Shown piece by piece: positions 18,692 through 27,467 of a DNA stretch of 64,000 nt. The DNA lies in assembly GCA_019244185.1 (NCBI GenBank), contig JAFATB010000025.1, forward strand, positions 310,001 to 374,000, in the 5' to 3' direction. Numbering within the stretch: position 1 is the stretch's first letter; each line of letters starts with the position of its first letter. The position numbers and the translations under genes were made by a program. The DNA is from Acidobacteriota bacterium. GTDB taxonomy: Bacteria; Acidobacteriota; Thermoanaerobaculia; Gp7-AA8. Under the pieces are notes generated by a model, which ran no database searches, was not told where the DNA came from, and saw nothing but the letters and a program-made list of their open reading frames with translations.

Positions 18692-19246
18692 ATGAAGCAC
18701 GTCGTCCTCGCGCTCCTCGCCTTCGCCGCCCTCGCGTGCTCGCAGGAGCAGCCGGCCGTCACCGGCACGGTCGACACGCGGGAGCCGATCCGCGTGTCGT
18801 ACGTCGGCGCGCCTGAGCTGCCGGTGCATGCGAAGGCGGACGATCAGTCCGAGGTCATCGCGACGTATCAGAACGGCGAGGCGATGTCGGTGCTCTCGGA
18901 GAAAGGCGACTGGGTCGAGGTGCGCAGCGGCGACGGCTCGGGATGGGCGCACAAGACCGATCTCACGACCGCCGAAGCGAAGCGCTCGGCGGAGGAGAAC
19001 CCGGAGCCGAAGTTCCGGATCATGCCGCTCCCCGTCTCCGCGCCAGGCGCGCACGGCGAGGTCTACATCGAGGCGGACGTGAACACCGACGGCGACGTCA
19101 CCGCCACGCGCCTCATCAGCAACAGCACCGGCTCGACCGCGCTCGCGGCGCAGAACGAGAACGCGCTCAAGAGCGCGAAGTTCTACCCGATCATCGTCCG
19201 CAACGAACGGCGCGCGTTCAAGTACTACCACCGCGTGAGTTATTGA
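18692..19246 (+). CDS. Lipoprotein with SH3 domain and TonB-C-like tail
   Basis: A 184-aa exported protein. The N-terminus MKHVVLALLAFAALACS is a lipoprotein signal with the lipobox ALAC at residues 13-16. Residues about 38-88 form a bacterial SH3 module (LPVHAKADDQSEVIATYQNG, then DWVEVRSGDGSGWAHKTDL), a fold that often binds peptidoglycan or peptides. The last ~75 residues (YIEADVNTDGDVTATRL, then LKSAKFYPI) resemble the TonB C-terminal/energy-transducer fold in pattern, though that is a weak inference. No strong ribosome-binding site is seen. The next gene starts 52 bp downstream with its own RBS, so co-transcription is plausible but not shown. Confidence 0.8.
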   Translation: MKHVVLALLAFAALACSQEQPAVTGTVDTREPIRVSYVGAPELPVHAKADDQSEVIATYQNGEAMSVLSEKGDWVEVRSGDGSGWAHKTDLTTAEAKRSAEENPEPKFRIMPLPVSAPGAHGEVYIEADVNTDGDVTATRLISNSTGSTALAAQNENALKSAKFYPIIVRNERRAFKYYHRVSY

Positions 19247-19281
19247 GGTAGGGAAAGCAGGCGTCCGCGGCACTCCTTCTT

Positions 19282-19290
19282 TCAGGAGGA
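19282..19290 (+). promoter_or_regulatory. Ribosome-binding site that fixes a GTG start
   Basis: TCAGGAGGA lies 8 nt before the GTG at 19299. There is no upstream in-frame ATG in this gap, so GTG is the start of the metallopeptidase gene. Confidence 0.75.
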
Positions 19291-19298
19291 CCGCATCC

Positions 19299-21077
19299 GT
19301 GGAAACGCGTTTCACTCATCGTCCGCTCCGCGTCTACGCGTTCGATCCCAGCCAGGGCCGCGGCCTCGGCAACTTCATGACCGTCAAGCTGCCGTACGAG
19401 CAGCTGCAGCCCGGTCCGAGCGGCGCCTACATCTCCGTCATCGACTACGACGCGGCAAACGGCGTCTACTACCAGCCGGTCGACCTCAACGACTTCAGCG
19501 TCCTCCTCTACGGCGGCCTCGCGCCGACCGAGCTCGATCCGCGTTTCCACCAGCAGATGGTCTACGCCGTGGCGCGCGAGACGATGCATCACTTCGAGCG
19601 CGCGCTCGGGCGCCGCCTCAAGTGGGGCTTCCACAAGCGCGAGCCGCTGCGCATCTTCCCGCACGCGATGCAGGAGGCGAACGCGTACTACGACCGCAAC
19701 GTGCACGGGATCCTCTTCGGCTACTTCGCCGCGTCCGCGGAAGATCCCGGACGCAACCTTCCCGGACAGACGATCTACACGTGCCTCTCGCACGACATCA
19801 TCGCGCACGAGACGACTCACGCGATCCTCGACGGCCAGCGTCCGAACTTCATGCAGGACACGAACGCCGACGTCCCCGCCTTCCACGAAGCCTTCGCGGA
19901 CGTGGTCGCGCTCTTCCAGCACTTCAGCTACCGCGAGGCGCTGCGCGACACGATGATCCGCACGGGCGGCCAGCTCTTCCGCGACCGCGTCGATGCGAGG
20001 CTGCCGATCGCGAACGACGGCGACGCCGTCGTCGGCGCGCAGCTCGGCCGCAACAATCCGCTGATCGACCTCGCGCGCCAGTTCGGCGAGTCCACCGCGC
20101 GCCGCGGCGCCCTCCGCTCCGCCCTCGGCACCAAGCCGAACACGCGCGCGCTCGACTTCACCAGCGAGCCGCACGAGCGCGGCTCGATCCTCGTGGCGGC
20201 GATCTTCGACGCGTACTTTACGGCGCTGCAGAACCGCACGGCGGATCTCTATCGCATCGCGCGCGCGGGCGGAGCGTCCGTGACCACGAACGAGTTGCAT
20301 CCCGATCTCGCCGAGCGCCTCTGCGACGAGGCGGCGAAGACGGCCGAGCACTTCCTCACGTTGTGCATCCGCGCGATCGACTACTGCCCGCCGGTCGACA
20401 TCACGTTCGGCGATTACCTGCGCGCGCTCATCACCGCGGACACGGACGTCGAGCCGGAGGACCGTCACGACTACCGCGAGGCGCTCATCGAGGCGTTCCG
20501 CTCGCGCGGCATCACCATCGACAGCGCGGCCTCGCTCTCGCAGGACGCGCTGCGCTGGCGCGGCGTCAGCGTCGCGAAGGGCGAGCGGGAGCCGTGCTGC
20601 GAACCGCTCACATTCGATCTCAACAGCGAAGATCCTCGGAAAGACGAAAATTATCGCCGCGTATGGACGTTCGCCCAGGAGTTCTGGCGACCGCTCCGCC
20701 TCGCCGAAAAATATGACTCCAGGAAACCTGGAAACATCGCCTGTCAGGTGCAGTCGGTGATTCCGGTCGTACGGTCAGTGGAAGGACGCGCGCGCATCGA
20801 GATCGTTGCCGAGATCGTGCAGCGCGACGACATCCGGCTCGATCCGAACGATGATACAAGCCCGCTAATTCGCGTTTATGGTGGGTCCACCGTCCACCTC
20901 AACTACGACGGCTCCGTACGCTACATCATCCACCGCTCGCTCGACGACGACGAACGCCTCAGCAAGATCCGCGATTACTGGCAGACCAAGCGCGCGGGCA
21001 ACGCGCGGCTCACGTACGTCACTGATGACGCGATCGACACCACGTTGAAGTTCTGTGCGGTACACAGGGGGCTGTGA
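19299..21077 (+). CDS. M4/gluzincin-like zinc metallopeptidase
   Basis: A 592-aa protein starting with GTG behind a clear GGAGG box. The motif HETTH (170-174), followed 23 residues later by FHEAFAD (E197), is the HExxH...E zinc site of gluzincins, and the surrounding DIIAHETTHAILDGQ is thermolysin-like in style. No signal peptide or pro-domain is visible, so it appears cytoplasmic, unlike classical M4 thermolysins. The C-terminal third (from about 430) contains beta-rich segments with no recognised fold. The MBL-fold gene starts one base after its stop, so the two probably work together. The substrate is unknown. The catalytic assignment is strong; family placement within the clan is less sure. 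Confidence 0.85.
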   Translation: METRFTHRPLRVYAFDPSQGRGLGNFMTVKLPYEQLQPGPSGAYISVIDYDAANGVYYQPVDLNDFSVLLYGGLAPTELDPRFHQQMVYAVARETMHHFERALGRRLKWGFHKREPLRIFPHAMQEANAYYDRNVHGILFGYFAASAEDPGRNLPGQTIYTCLSHDIIAHETTHAILDGQRPNFMQDTNADVPAFHEAFADVVALFQHFSYREALRDTMIRTGGQLFRDRVDARLPIANDGDAVVGAQLGRNNPLIDLARQFGESTARRGALRSALGTKPNTRALDFTSEPHERGSILVAAIFDAYFTALQNRTADLYRIARAGGASVTTNELHPDLAERLCDEAAKTAEHFLTLCIRAIDYCPPVDITFGDYLRALITADTDVEPEDRHDYREALIEAFRSRGITIDSAASLSQDALRWRGVSVAKGEREPCCEPLTFDLNSEDPRKDENYRRVWTFAQEFWRPLRLAEKYDSRKPGNIACQVQSVIPVVRSVEGRARIEIVAEIVQRDDIRLDPNDDTSPLIRVYGGSTVHLNYDGSVRYIIHRSLDDDERLSKIRDYWQTKRAGNARLTYVTDDAIDTTLKFCAVHRGL

Positions 21078-21078
21078 A

Positions 21079-22353
21079 ATGACGACCAAATCGACTGCGA
21101 CGAAACTGCTTCCAAAGCACAAGCTGCGCGTGCGCATGTACCGCGTCGGCTTCGGCGACTGCTTCCTGCTATCGGTGCCGAACGCCGGCGGGCACGCGCA
21201 CATCCTCATCGACTGCGGTGTGCACTTCAACGGCGACATCCACAGCATGGGCGACGTCATCGACGACATCGCGAAGGTGACTGATAAGAAGCTGGCGCTG
21301 GTCATCGCCACGCACGCGCATCAGGACCACATCTCCGGCTTCGGCGCGTTTCCGGAGAAGTTCAGGGCGTTCGACGTCGGCGAGGTGTGGCTGCCGTGGC
21401 TGGAGAACACCAAGGACAAGGATGCGAAGAAGCTGCGCGCGAAACGCCTCGCGCTCGCGACAACGCTGCGCGCACACTTCACGGCTGCGCCACCGTCCGC
21501 CGCCGATGCCGCGGTCATCGAGGACATTCTCGTCAACGCCACCGGCATCACGAAAACGGGTGTCTCTGCAGCAGGAACGAATGCCGCAGCGATGGATCTG
21601 CTCACCTCCGGATTCCGTGGCCAGGCCAAAGTCCGCTATCTCGCCGCGGGGGAAGAGTTTGCGGACGTCGCCGGCATCAAGGGCTTTCGCGCACGCATCC
21701 TTGCGCCGTCGCGCGACACCTCGTTTCTGGACAAGATGGATCCGCCACTCAGCCAACGTTACAAGCTGAAACTCGGCGATGGCTCCGTCGAGGAACGCGG
21801 CGGCATCAAACCGTTCGACGCAGACTGGGTGTTTACAGACTTCCCAGACGGCAAACCGCCGCTCGATTCGAAAGGTCGTCTCCTATTGCAGAAGGCCATC
21901 GCCTCGCCGATGGACGCGTTCGCGCTCGCGCTCGACAAGGTGCTCAACAACACGAGCCTGGTCGTGCTCTTCCGCTGCGGCGACGAGGCGCTGCTCTTCC
22001 CCGGCGACGCGCAGTGGGGCAACTGGCTCTCGTGGCTCGACGAGAACGGCGACGACGTCCTCTCCGGCGTGACGTTCTACAAGGTCGCACATCACGGCAG
22101 CGTCAACGCGACTCCGAAGCGCGCGCTCGAGGCGATGCAGAAAGGCCGCTTCGCCGCGATGGCCTCGACGCAGAGCAAGCCGTGGCCGTCGATCCCCGCG
22201 CCGAAGCTCATCACCGCCATCGAAGACCGCACCGACGGCCGCTTCGTGCAAAGCGACTCCCTCCCGGTCGCGGACGCACCGGAAGGACCGAAGCTCGGCA
22301 AACTGCCGGCGGCGTTCACGAAGGGCGCGTTGTGGTTCGATTACATCGCATGA
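21079..22353 (+). CDS. MBL-fold metallohydrolase, ComEC/Rec2-like
   Basis: A 424-aa protein with the metallo-beta-lactamase signature THAHQDH (78-84; H79, H81, D83, H84), preceded by HILIDCG. Later it has LLFPGDAQWGNWL and a FYKVAHHGSVNATP segment, the conserved downstream Asp and His-His motif typical of ComEC/Rec2-type MBL proteins. It has no transmembrane segments, so it is a soluble enzyme rather than a DNA-uptake channel. ATG 21079 is preferred over the in-frame GTG at 21055 because AGGGGG ends about 7 nt upstream, and because that start leaves just one base after the metallopeptidase stop. Members act on nucleic acids, cyclic nucleotides or phosphoesters; the substrate here cannot be said. 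Confidence 0.88.
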   Translation: MTTKSTATKLLPKHKLRVRMYRVGFGDCFLLSVPNAGGHAHILIDCGVHFNGDIHSMGDVIDDIAKVTDKKLALVIATHAHQDHISGFGAFPEKFRAFDVGEVWLPWLENTKDKDAKKLRAKRLALATTLRAHFTAAPPSAADAAVIEDILVNATGITKTGVSAAGTNAAAMDLLTSGFRGQAKVRYLAAGEEFADVAGIKGFRARILAPSRDTSFLDKMDPPLSQRYKLKLGDGSVEERGGIKPFDADWVFTDFPDGKPPLDSKGRLLLQKAIASPMDAFALALDKVLNNTSLVVLFRCGDEALLFPGDAQWGNWLSWLDENGDDVLSGVTFYKVAHHGSVNATPKRALEAMQKGRFAAMASTQSKPWPSIPAPKLITAIEDRTDGRFVQSDSLPVADAPEGPKLGKLPAAFTKGALWFDYIA

Positions 22354-22400
22354 GAAGAGAATCACGTATCGTTGTCTCTCTGTAGAGCAGGAGGCTGATC

Positions 22401-23000
22401 ATGAGTACGATCATCGGAACTCGTCGCTGGACCGTTCTCGCCGCGCTTTTCCTCGCCTCGTTTTTCGGCTCGGCGCTCGTCGCGCAGGAGGTCGAAAGCA
22501 TCGAGGTCTCAGGGTTCGAAGGACACCAGCAGGAAGCCTCCAACTGGTGCTGGGCCGCATCGATCCAGTCGCTGTTCGCCTCGAAAGGCCTCGACGTCGA
22601 TCAGTCCGCGATCGTCGCGGCCGCGTACGGGCAGGTCGTGAACGCAACCGCTCCCGGATTCGAGGGAACCTTGCGCCTGCTCCATACGGTCGTCGTCGAT
22701 ATCGACGGGACTGAATGGGAGGTTCATGCCCGCGCGGGCGCCAGCTATCCCGACGCGCGATGGCTGTTGCAGCGCTTCCGCAACGACGAGCCGGTCATGA
22801 TCTGGTTTCACGACGAGTATGCGAACCATTCGATCGTGATCCACGGCGGCACGTACTATGTGAACGCGGCCGGATCGTTCATGGGCTGGCAGTCGATCGT
22901 CGCATACGATCCGCTGCTCGATACGGACATGACCATCGACGCACGCAACATTCCGCGCTATGTCTACGGCACGTTCGAGGTGTCGATCCGCGAACGCTAA
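22401..23000 (+). CDS. Secreted papain-like cysteine protease (C70/AvrRpt2-like)
   Basis: A 199-aa protein. An N-terminal hydrophobic signal (about 9-28, ending SALVAQ) leads directly into the mature domain. The motif NWCWAAS with C50 is the hallmark of the bacterial papain-like family (Peptidase_C70 and relatives). The catalytic His is in ANHSIVIHGG (H143) and an acidic residue in IVAYDP (D170) completes the expected triad. The length fits a single catalytic domain. AGGAGG stands upstream of ATG 22401. The stop overlaps the stop of the convergent M48-like peptidase gene by 4 bp. Likely an exported protease; the target is unknown. Confidence 0.85.
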   Translation: MSTIIGTRRWTVLAALFLASFFGSALVAQEVESIEVSGFEGHQQEASNWCWAASIQSLFASKGLDVDQSAIVAAAYGQVVNATAPGFEGTLRLLHTVVVDIDGTEWEVHARAGASYPDARWLLQRFRNDEPVMIWFHDEYANHSIVIHGGTYYVNAAGSFMGWQSIVAYDPLLDTDMTIDARNIPRYVYGTFEVSIRER

Positions 23001-24346
23001 CGCCACCGGCCGAGCGGTTGCGCCTCGGACCACCAAAGGCGCGCCAAGCGCGAGATCGACGGGTCGATCGCCGCGCCGAGTCCGAGACGCTCCAGCGCGT
23101 CGACGAACGCCGGCGCGACCTCGGGCGATCGCGGACGCATGAGCGGTGTCGCCGTCGACAGGAACAGCCGGAACCACTGGCGCGTGTGCCGTAATGCCTG
23201 CAGATCGGCCGGCGCGGGCGTGCCGGCCGCGAGCTCCATGAATTCCAGCGTCACCGCACCCGACGAATCACCACCGGTGCGATCCATCTCGACGAACGCG
23301 AACCGCTCGCCGTGCCGCGCGAAGATGCGCACAGGCGTCATCACCCGCAGTGACGCCCCTGCCGCTTCGCGAGGCGCGACACGGATGCCGTTGAGCCACA
23401 GAGCATCCGGCTCTTCACTCCAGCGGACGCGCACGCTGCGCAATTGTCCCGATACGATCTCCGGTTCGACGAGCGACGAAGGATCGCCGTCGTATTCATC
23501 ACCAGCCAGCTCGCGCAATTGATCGGCCCGCTCGGCGACCACGTCACGATCGGCGTCGCGCTGGGCGACGTCCCGCAGCCAGCGCAGCACCGCAAATGGC
23601 GCCGCGACGACACCCGTGCGTACCCGCGATTCCAGACTGTCCTCATCCTCGCCGCGCGGACGCTCCGGCGCCACGGCCAGCAGCAGCCGCCACGCCGTGC
23701 GATCCGCGGCGACCTCTTCGTCCACCGAATGCTCTTTCGCCGCGTGATGACCGGCGAGCACGTGCCCAACCTCGTGAGCCACGACGAAGCCGATCGTGCC
23801 GAGCAGCACGGTGGCCGCTTGCGGTCCGGCGCATTTCTCCACGGTCTGCGGACACCGAATGAGCTGCTGCGGAAGACGCCCGAGGAACAGTTCCGAGATC
23901 GAATTGAGGAGAGGCAGCACCGTACGTCTGCGGTACGGCGTCAGCAGCAGCGACTGCGGAATCGGCAACTCCCCATGGTGCAGCACGTAGAGATCGCGAC
24001 CGAGATACATCCCAAGTGCGATCAGCTGACTCAATGCGTCCTTGGAAACATAAACCGTCGTGCCATCGGTCCACGCCGGAGGTCCGTTGTCGTCATCGAT
24101 GGGTCGCACGACCATGCGCGCGAATCGCTTCTGCTCGGATGCGGTCATCCCGCTCGCCAGCATCTCGCGGGTCGTGGCGAGCATCGCGTCCTCGAACTCT
24201 TCGAAATCCGCCTGCGTCCACGCCGCGGGAGGCTTGTTCTGCAAGCGCTTCAGCCGTTCCTGAAGTGCGGGCGATGGCTGCGCACGAAGAGACGGTACGG
24301 CGAGCAGCGCCGCGATCAGCAACAGCGTCGTTCGAGCGAGTCTCAC
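22997..24346 (-). CDS. Exported M48-like zinc metallopeptidase
   Basis: A 449-aa protein. GTG 24346 is chosen because it overlaps the stop of the upstream gene (GTGA) and starts a clean signal peptide (VRLARTTLLLIAALLAVP); the open frame continues upstream but only through the neighbour. The zinc site is HEVGH (191-195) inside GFVVAHEVGHVLAGHH, with EVAAD (211-215) supplying the third ligand, as in M48/Ste24-type enzymes. It lacks the multiple membrane spans of HtpX, so it is probably periplasmic or surface-located. It is the last gene of a three-gene overlapping cassette with a membrane protein and a TPR-like exported protein. Confidence 0.85.
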   Translation of the reverse strand: MRLARTTLLLIAALLAVPSLRAQPSPALQERLKRLQNKPPAAWTQADFEEFEDAMLATTREMLASGMTASEQKRFARMVVRPIDDDNGPPAWTDGTTVYVSKDALSQLIALGMYLGRDLYVLHHGELPIPQSLLLTPYRRRTVLPLLNSISELFLGRLPQQLIRCPQTVEKCAGPQAATVLLGTIGFVVAHEVGHVLAGHHAAKEHSVDEEVAADRTAWRLLLAVAPERPRGEDEDSLESRVRTGVVAAPFAVLRWLRDVAQRDADRDVVAERADQLRELAGDEYDGDPSSLVEPEIVSGQLRSVRVRWSEEPDALWLNGIRVAPREAAGASLRVMTPVRIFARHGERFAFVEMDRTGGDSSGAVTLEFMELAAGTPAPADLQALRHTRQWFRLFLSTATPLMRPRSPEVAPAFVDALERLGLGAAIDPSISRLARLWWSEAQPLGRWR

Positions 24347-25452
24347 GGCTTCGGTACGTCGATCGGGATGCGCGCGTCGCGCGCGAGGTCGATTTCCGCG
24401 CTGTATACGATGCGCGTCCCGTCGGCGGCGCGAATCCCGTAATGTCCCGGTGGCAGCCGCAGAACGCAACGCGTGTAGCGAAGCCACTGCGTGCCGCGCG
24501 AACGCGGTCCGCGATCCGTGATGGTGATGAAAAGCGGCTTCCGCGCGTCGATGTCGATGATGCCCGAGGGTGTCTTCCAAAACTCCGCAACGCTGACGAG
24601 ATCCGTCATCAGCGCACCTGGACTGAGGTTCGGCGATTCCGCGGACACGCGTGCGGTGTGGAGCACCGCGGCGAGTGCGGCGCCCCCGGCCGCGCCGCTC
24701 GCTGGCTGGCCGTCGTGAATGGTCGAGTAGCGGACGGTGTCCAGCAGGGTCTCCGCGAGCTCACAGCGGTCGCCCTTCGGGACCTCCACGCGTTGCCGTG
24801 CAGCCATACGATTCACCAGCGCGATGGCATCCGCCTGCGCGCTCGACGGCAGTTCGACGGACCGCGACTTGGCCCAATCGCGGACGCAGCCGACAGAGGT
24901 TTGTGCCGATGCGACACGCGGTACGACAAGGGTGATGATGATCGCGGCCGCGACTGCGGCACGGCGCGGGCCCCGAAAGAGCGCGACCGCAATCACCATG
25001 ACCGCCACGAAGAGGAACCAGAACTGGCAGAGAATCGGGTAGTTCAGAATGGGTCCGAACATATCGTCGAGCGACGCCTCCATGCACCGGCTCGCGCCGA
25101 TCTGGTAAAGAAATGCGGCATACATCGCGCTGAGAAGAAGGCCCGCGGCGGAGAAGATCCCGCGCTCGACCGAGGCCGCACGTCGCGCGCCCGAAAGCAC
25201 GAAGGCCACGAGCGCGCCAAAGGCGGTGAAGGCAATCTTGAACAGGAGTTCGGACGTCGAGTTCCGTGATTCGAGATAGAGCTTCTGCACGTCCGTTGCG
25301 TTTCCCGTGTATGAGCGCGCAACGGCACCGGGTTTCGTCAGAAGCCCGGCGTCTGCGCAACGATAAAGCAGCGTCGCGATGCTCATTCCAACGAGCATCG
25401 TTCCGAAAAACAGGAGCAGCGGAGAACGCAGGCGCTCGCGCCATTTTCTCAT
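24343..25452 (-). CDS. Membrane protein of unknown function
   Basis: A 369-aa protein. ATG 25452 (MRKWRERLRSP) overlaps the preceding stop as ATGA and gives a positively charged start before the first helix, so it is preferred to the longer upstream frame. I count four hydrophobic helices in the first ~165 residues: LLLFFGTMLVGMSIATLLY, LLFKIAFTAFGALVAFVL, GIFSAAGLLLSAMYAAFLY, and FWFLFVAVMVIAVALF followed by IIITLVVP. About 200 polar residues follow, probably outside the membrane. Two Cys in that domain (VGCVRDW, DRCELAE) could pair. No catalytic motif is seen. Translational coupling on both sides points to a complex with the TPR-like and M48-like partners. Confidence 0.75.
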   Translation of the reverse strand: MRKWRERLRSPLLLFFGTMLVGMSIATLLYRCADAGLLTKPGAVARSYTGNATDVQKLYLESRNSTSELLFKIAFTAFGALVAFVLSGARRAASVERGIFSAAGLLLSAMYAAFLYQIGASRCMEASLDDMFGPILNYPILCQFWFLFVAVMVIAVALFRGPRRAAVAAAIIITLVVPRVASAQTSVGCVRDWAKSRSVELPSSAQADAIALVNRMAARQRVEVPKGDRCELAETLLDTVRYSTIHDGQPASGAAGGAALAAVLHTARVSAESPNLSPGALMTDLVSVAEFWKTPSGIIDIDARKPLFITITDRGPRSRGTQWLRYTRCVLRLPPGHYGIRAADGTRIVYSAEIDLARDARIPIDVPKP

Positions 25453-26270
25453 CGCTGGACCTCTCGCAATGCCGCGTCGTAGACGGATTTCGCCTGCTGC
25501 GCATCGGCATCGTTCATCGCCGCTCGCGCACCGGCGACCGCCGCCGCAACGCGTAGAAATTCGACGCGAAGCTCGATGTCGACGAGATCCGTTCCGGCGT
25601 CGCGCTCGATGTTCCGGATCAGGAGCCAGGCTTCCAGCGTTCTTCCGGCGGCGAGCCATGCGTGCGCCAGCAGAATCGCAGCCGCGAATGCATCGTGGAC
25701 GTTCTCCGCCTGACGCAGGCGATCTTCCAGGTGGGACGCCGCGGCCGCGGCGTTACCCGTCCCAATGCGTCCTTGGAGAACCACGTTCTCGGCCTGCCAG
25801 TAGCCACGACGCGCCAGCACATCGATCTCGCCTTCGACGAGAGGCCAGTGCGGCGACTTTGCGTCGAGCAAAGGCACGAGGGCCGTGATTGCGCGCAGTT
25901 TGACGAGCGAGTCCGCTGTATTCACGACTTCGACGAACTGCGCGATCGCCGCTGTCTTTTCACCGCGACGCGACGACTGGGCGGCGTACACGAGAGTCAG
26001 CGCGGCGTTGGTCAGCCCGAGGAGTTCCTCTTCTCGCAGCGACAACGCCGGACCGGCGAGAGAAGCCGCTGCCGCCTTCAACTCCGTCTCCGCTTCATCG
26101 AAGCAGCCGTAGTCATAGTGTTCGAGGCCGCGGCTGTATTGCACGAAAGCGGGCGTTCCGGTGAGGAGGTTCATCTGCACCTGCAGCTCCGGCGGCAGCG
26201 TACAGGCAGCTCGAAGCGGAGCGGCAATCCAGATGACGGCTGCGAGAACCGCGATCGGCAATATGCGCAT
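25449..26270 (-). CDS. Exported helical (TPR-like) protein
   Basis: A 273-aa protein starting with a signal peptide (MRILPIAVLAAVIWIAAPLRA). The rest is predicted all-helical: paired amphipathic helices with alanine-rich faces (HYDYGCFDEAETELKAAAAS, LLGLTNAALTLVYAAQ, AFAAAILLAHAWLAAGRTL, LLIRNIERDAG) resemble degenerate TPR repeats. Only two Cys are present in the mature part. It is the first gene of a minus-strand cassette whose three genes overlap by 4 bp each. It may act as a binding or assembly factor for the membrane and peptidase partners, which is inference from gene order. A divergent GYF-domain gene starts 95 bp away. Confidence 0.75.
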   Translation of the reverse strand: MRILPIAVLAAVIWIAAPLRAACTLPPELQVQMNLLTGTPAFVQYSRGLEHYDYGCFDEAETELKAAAASLAGPALSLREEELLGLTNAALTLVYAAQSSRRGEKTAAIAQFVEVVNTADSLVKLRAITALVPLLDAKSPHWPLVEGEIDVLARRGYWQAENVVLQGRIGTGNAAAAASHLEDRLRQAENVHDAFAAAILLAHAWLAAGRTLEAWLLIRNIERDAGTDLVDIELRVEFLRVAAAVAGARAAMNDADAQQAKSVYDAALREVQR

Positions 26271-26365
26271 CGTGCTGGAGTTCCGAGCAGAGTGTAGCCG
26301 CTACAGGTGCCGGAGGAAGAACTTCATGGAGGCGGTTGTTGCGCACACACCACATTCTTCGCCCT

Positions 26366-27340
26366 ATGAACGACACTCCTTCGACTCACGAATTCTTCGT
26401 TCACGCATCGGATGGCCGCGACTACCCGACCGATCTCGCCGCACTCCGCGAATGGGTGCGTTCGAACCGAATACGCCCGGACCAGTACGTCTACTCCTCC
26501 GCGACTGGGCAGTGGATGCACGCACGCGACGTCGCGCAGTTACGCGATCTGTTTACGAGCCGTAGTCAAAACACGCGCTCGTCGCCACTGCCGATCGGTC
26601 TCCTTGCCACGATTGGAGTGATCGTCGCCGCCGGGTTCGCGATCATGCTCGGCTTCATCGTGCAGGGTTCGTCTCATTCGACCGGATCCGCGAGCCAATC
26701 GACGCCCCTTGCATCGCCTGAGACGATGGAGCCGCCGGCCGCACACACGACGCCTGCTCAGCAACGCGTCGCGGCCGCTGCTGCGCTCCAGCACATCTTC
26801 GACGAATCCGACTTCAAAGGATGGCAGCTCGCATTCGCCGCGCGCGGCAACCGCTGCGATGTATTGCACGTCGAAGGCGACGTCAATCTCTATCCCGAAA
26901 TGATGGAAGCGCTCGGCCACGGCACTGTCGCGTATGGCAAAGTGCTCCCCGGCGGCGTGAATCAATATGCGTTCAATGCCGGGTTTCGGGACGTCGTCTA
27001 TACGAATCCCGGCAACGCGAAATACCGAGCCTTCGGTTCCTCGAAGCTCACGGGCGCACACGCGCGGAAAGCAAGGCGCTGTACAGATGCCATCGCGGCC
27101 GCGCTCGATCCGGCGGCGGAGCAGCCGGTCGTTCGTCCTGAGGCGCCCGACTTCGTGCAGCTTTCATGGGACAACGCGGCGGTGGGCACGCGGCTGTACG
27201 ACGGCTCCTATCGCTACGACGCTACGATTCTCTCCCTCGATCGACCGAACGACCTGATGAAGGTTCGCTACCGCTCCGGTGCAGTCGAGCCGAAGCAGCT
27301 CTCTGCGGTCGCGCCGTACTGGTACGTGAATCAGAAGTAG
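26366..27340 (+). CDS. GYF_2-domain single-span membrane protein
   Basis: A 324-aa protein from ATG 26366 (MNDTPSTHEFFVHASDG); a TTG ten codons earlier is a weaker alternative. Residues about 8-58 match the bacterial GYF_2 domain (FFVHASDGRDYPTDL, then YVYSSATGQWMHARDVAQL), which usually reads proline-rich or unfolded peptides on the cytoplasmic side. One transmembrane helix follows (about 75-98, LPIGLLATIGVIVAAGFAIM), then a Thr/Ser/Pro linker and an extracytoplasmic region. The C-terminal part (~235-324) has a small beta domain with VGTRLYDGSYRYDATIL. Divergent from the TPR-membrane-M48 cassette, so possibly co-regulated. Confidence 0.78.
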   Translation: MNDTPSTHEFFVHASDGRDYPTDLAALREWVRSNRIRPDQYVYSSATGQWMHARDVAQLRDLFTSRSQNTRSSPLPIGLLATIGVIVAAGFAIMLGFIVQGSSHSTGSASQSTPLASPETMEPPAAHTTPAQQRVAAAAALQHIFDESDFKGWQLAFAARGNRCDVLHVEGDVNLYPEMMEALGHGTVAYGKVLPGGVNQYAFNAGFRDVVYTNPGNAKYRAFGSSKLTGAHARKARRCTDAIAAALDPAAEQPVVRPEAPDFVQLSWDNAAVGTRLYDGSYRYDATILSLDRPNDLMKVRYRSGAVEPKQLSAVAPYWYVNQK

Positions 27341-27432
27341 AACGGTCGCGCCGCGCCGTACGGCAGTTTGAAGCCGCGGCGTCGAGCTCCGCTCCGAGCC
27401 ATCGGGAACAATCCGTCCACTGCCGCGTCCTT

Positions 27433-27457
27433 CTGACTGAAAGCCGATTCCAGTCAG
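27433..27457. promoter_or_regulatory. Palindromic operator, probable TetR autoregulation site
   Basis: CTGACTG (27433-27439) and CAGTCAG (27451-27457) form a perfect 7-bp inverted repeat around an 11-bp spacer. It ends 10 bp before the TetR-family ATG and overlaps the start of its AGGAG box. The size, dyad and position are typical for operators of TetR regulators that repress their own operon, here tetR plus the S41 peptidase gene. Binding is inferred. Confidence 0.6.
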
Positions 27458-27467
27458 GAGTCACGAC

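Noticed and set aside
24347..24580. Longer N-terminus for the M48-like protein
   Set aside because: The extra residues are His/Arg-rich and precede an internal signal peptide; GTG 24346 fits the overlap with the upstream gene.
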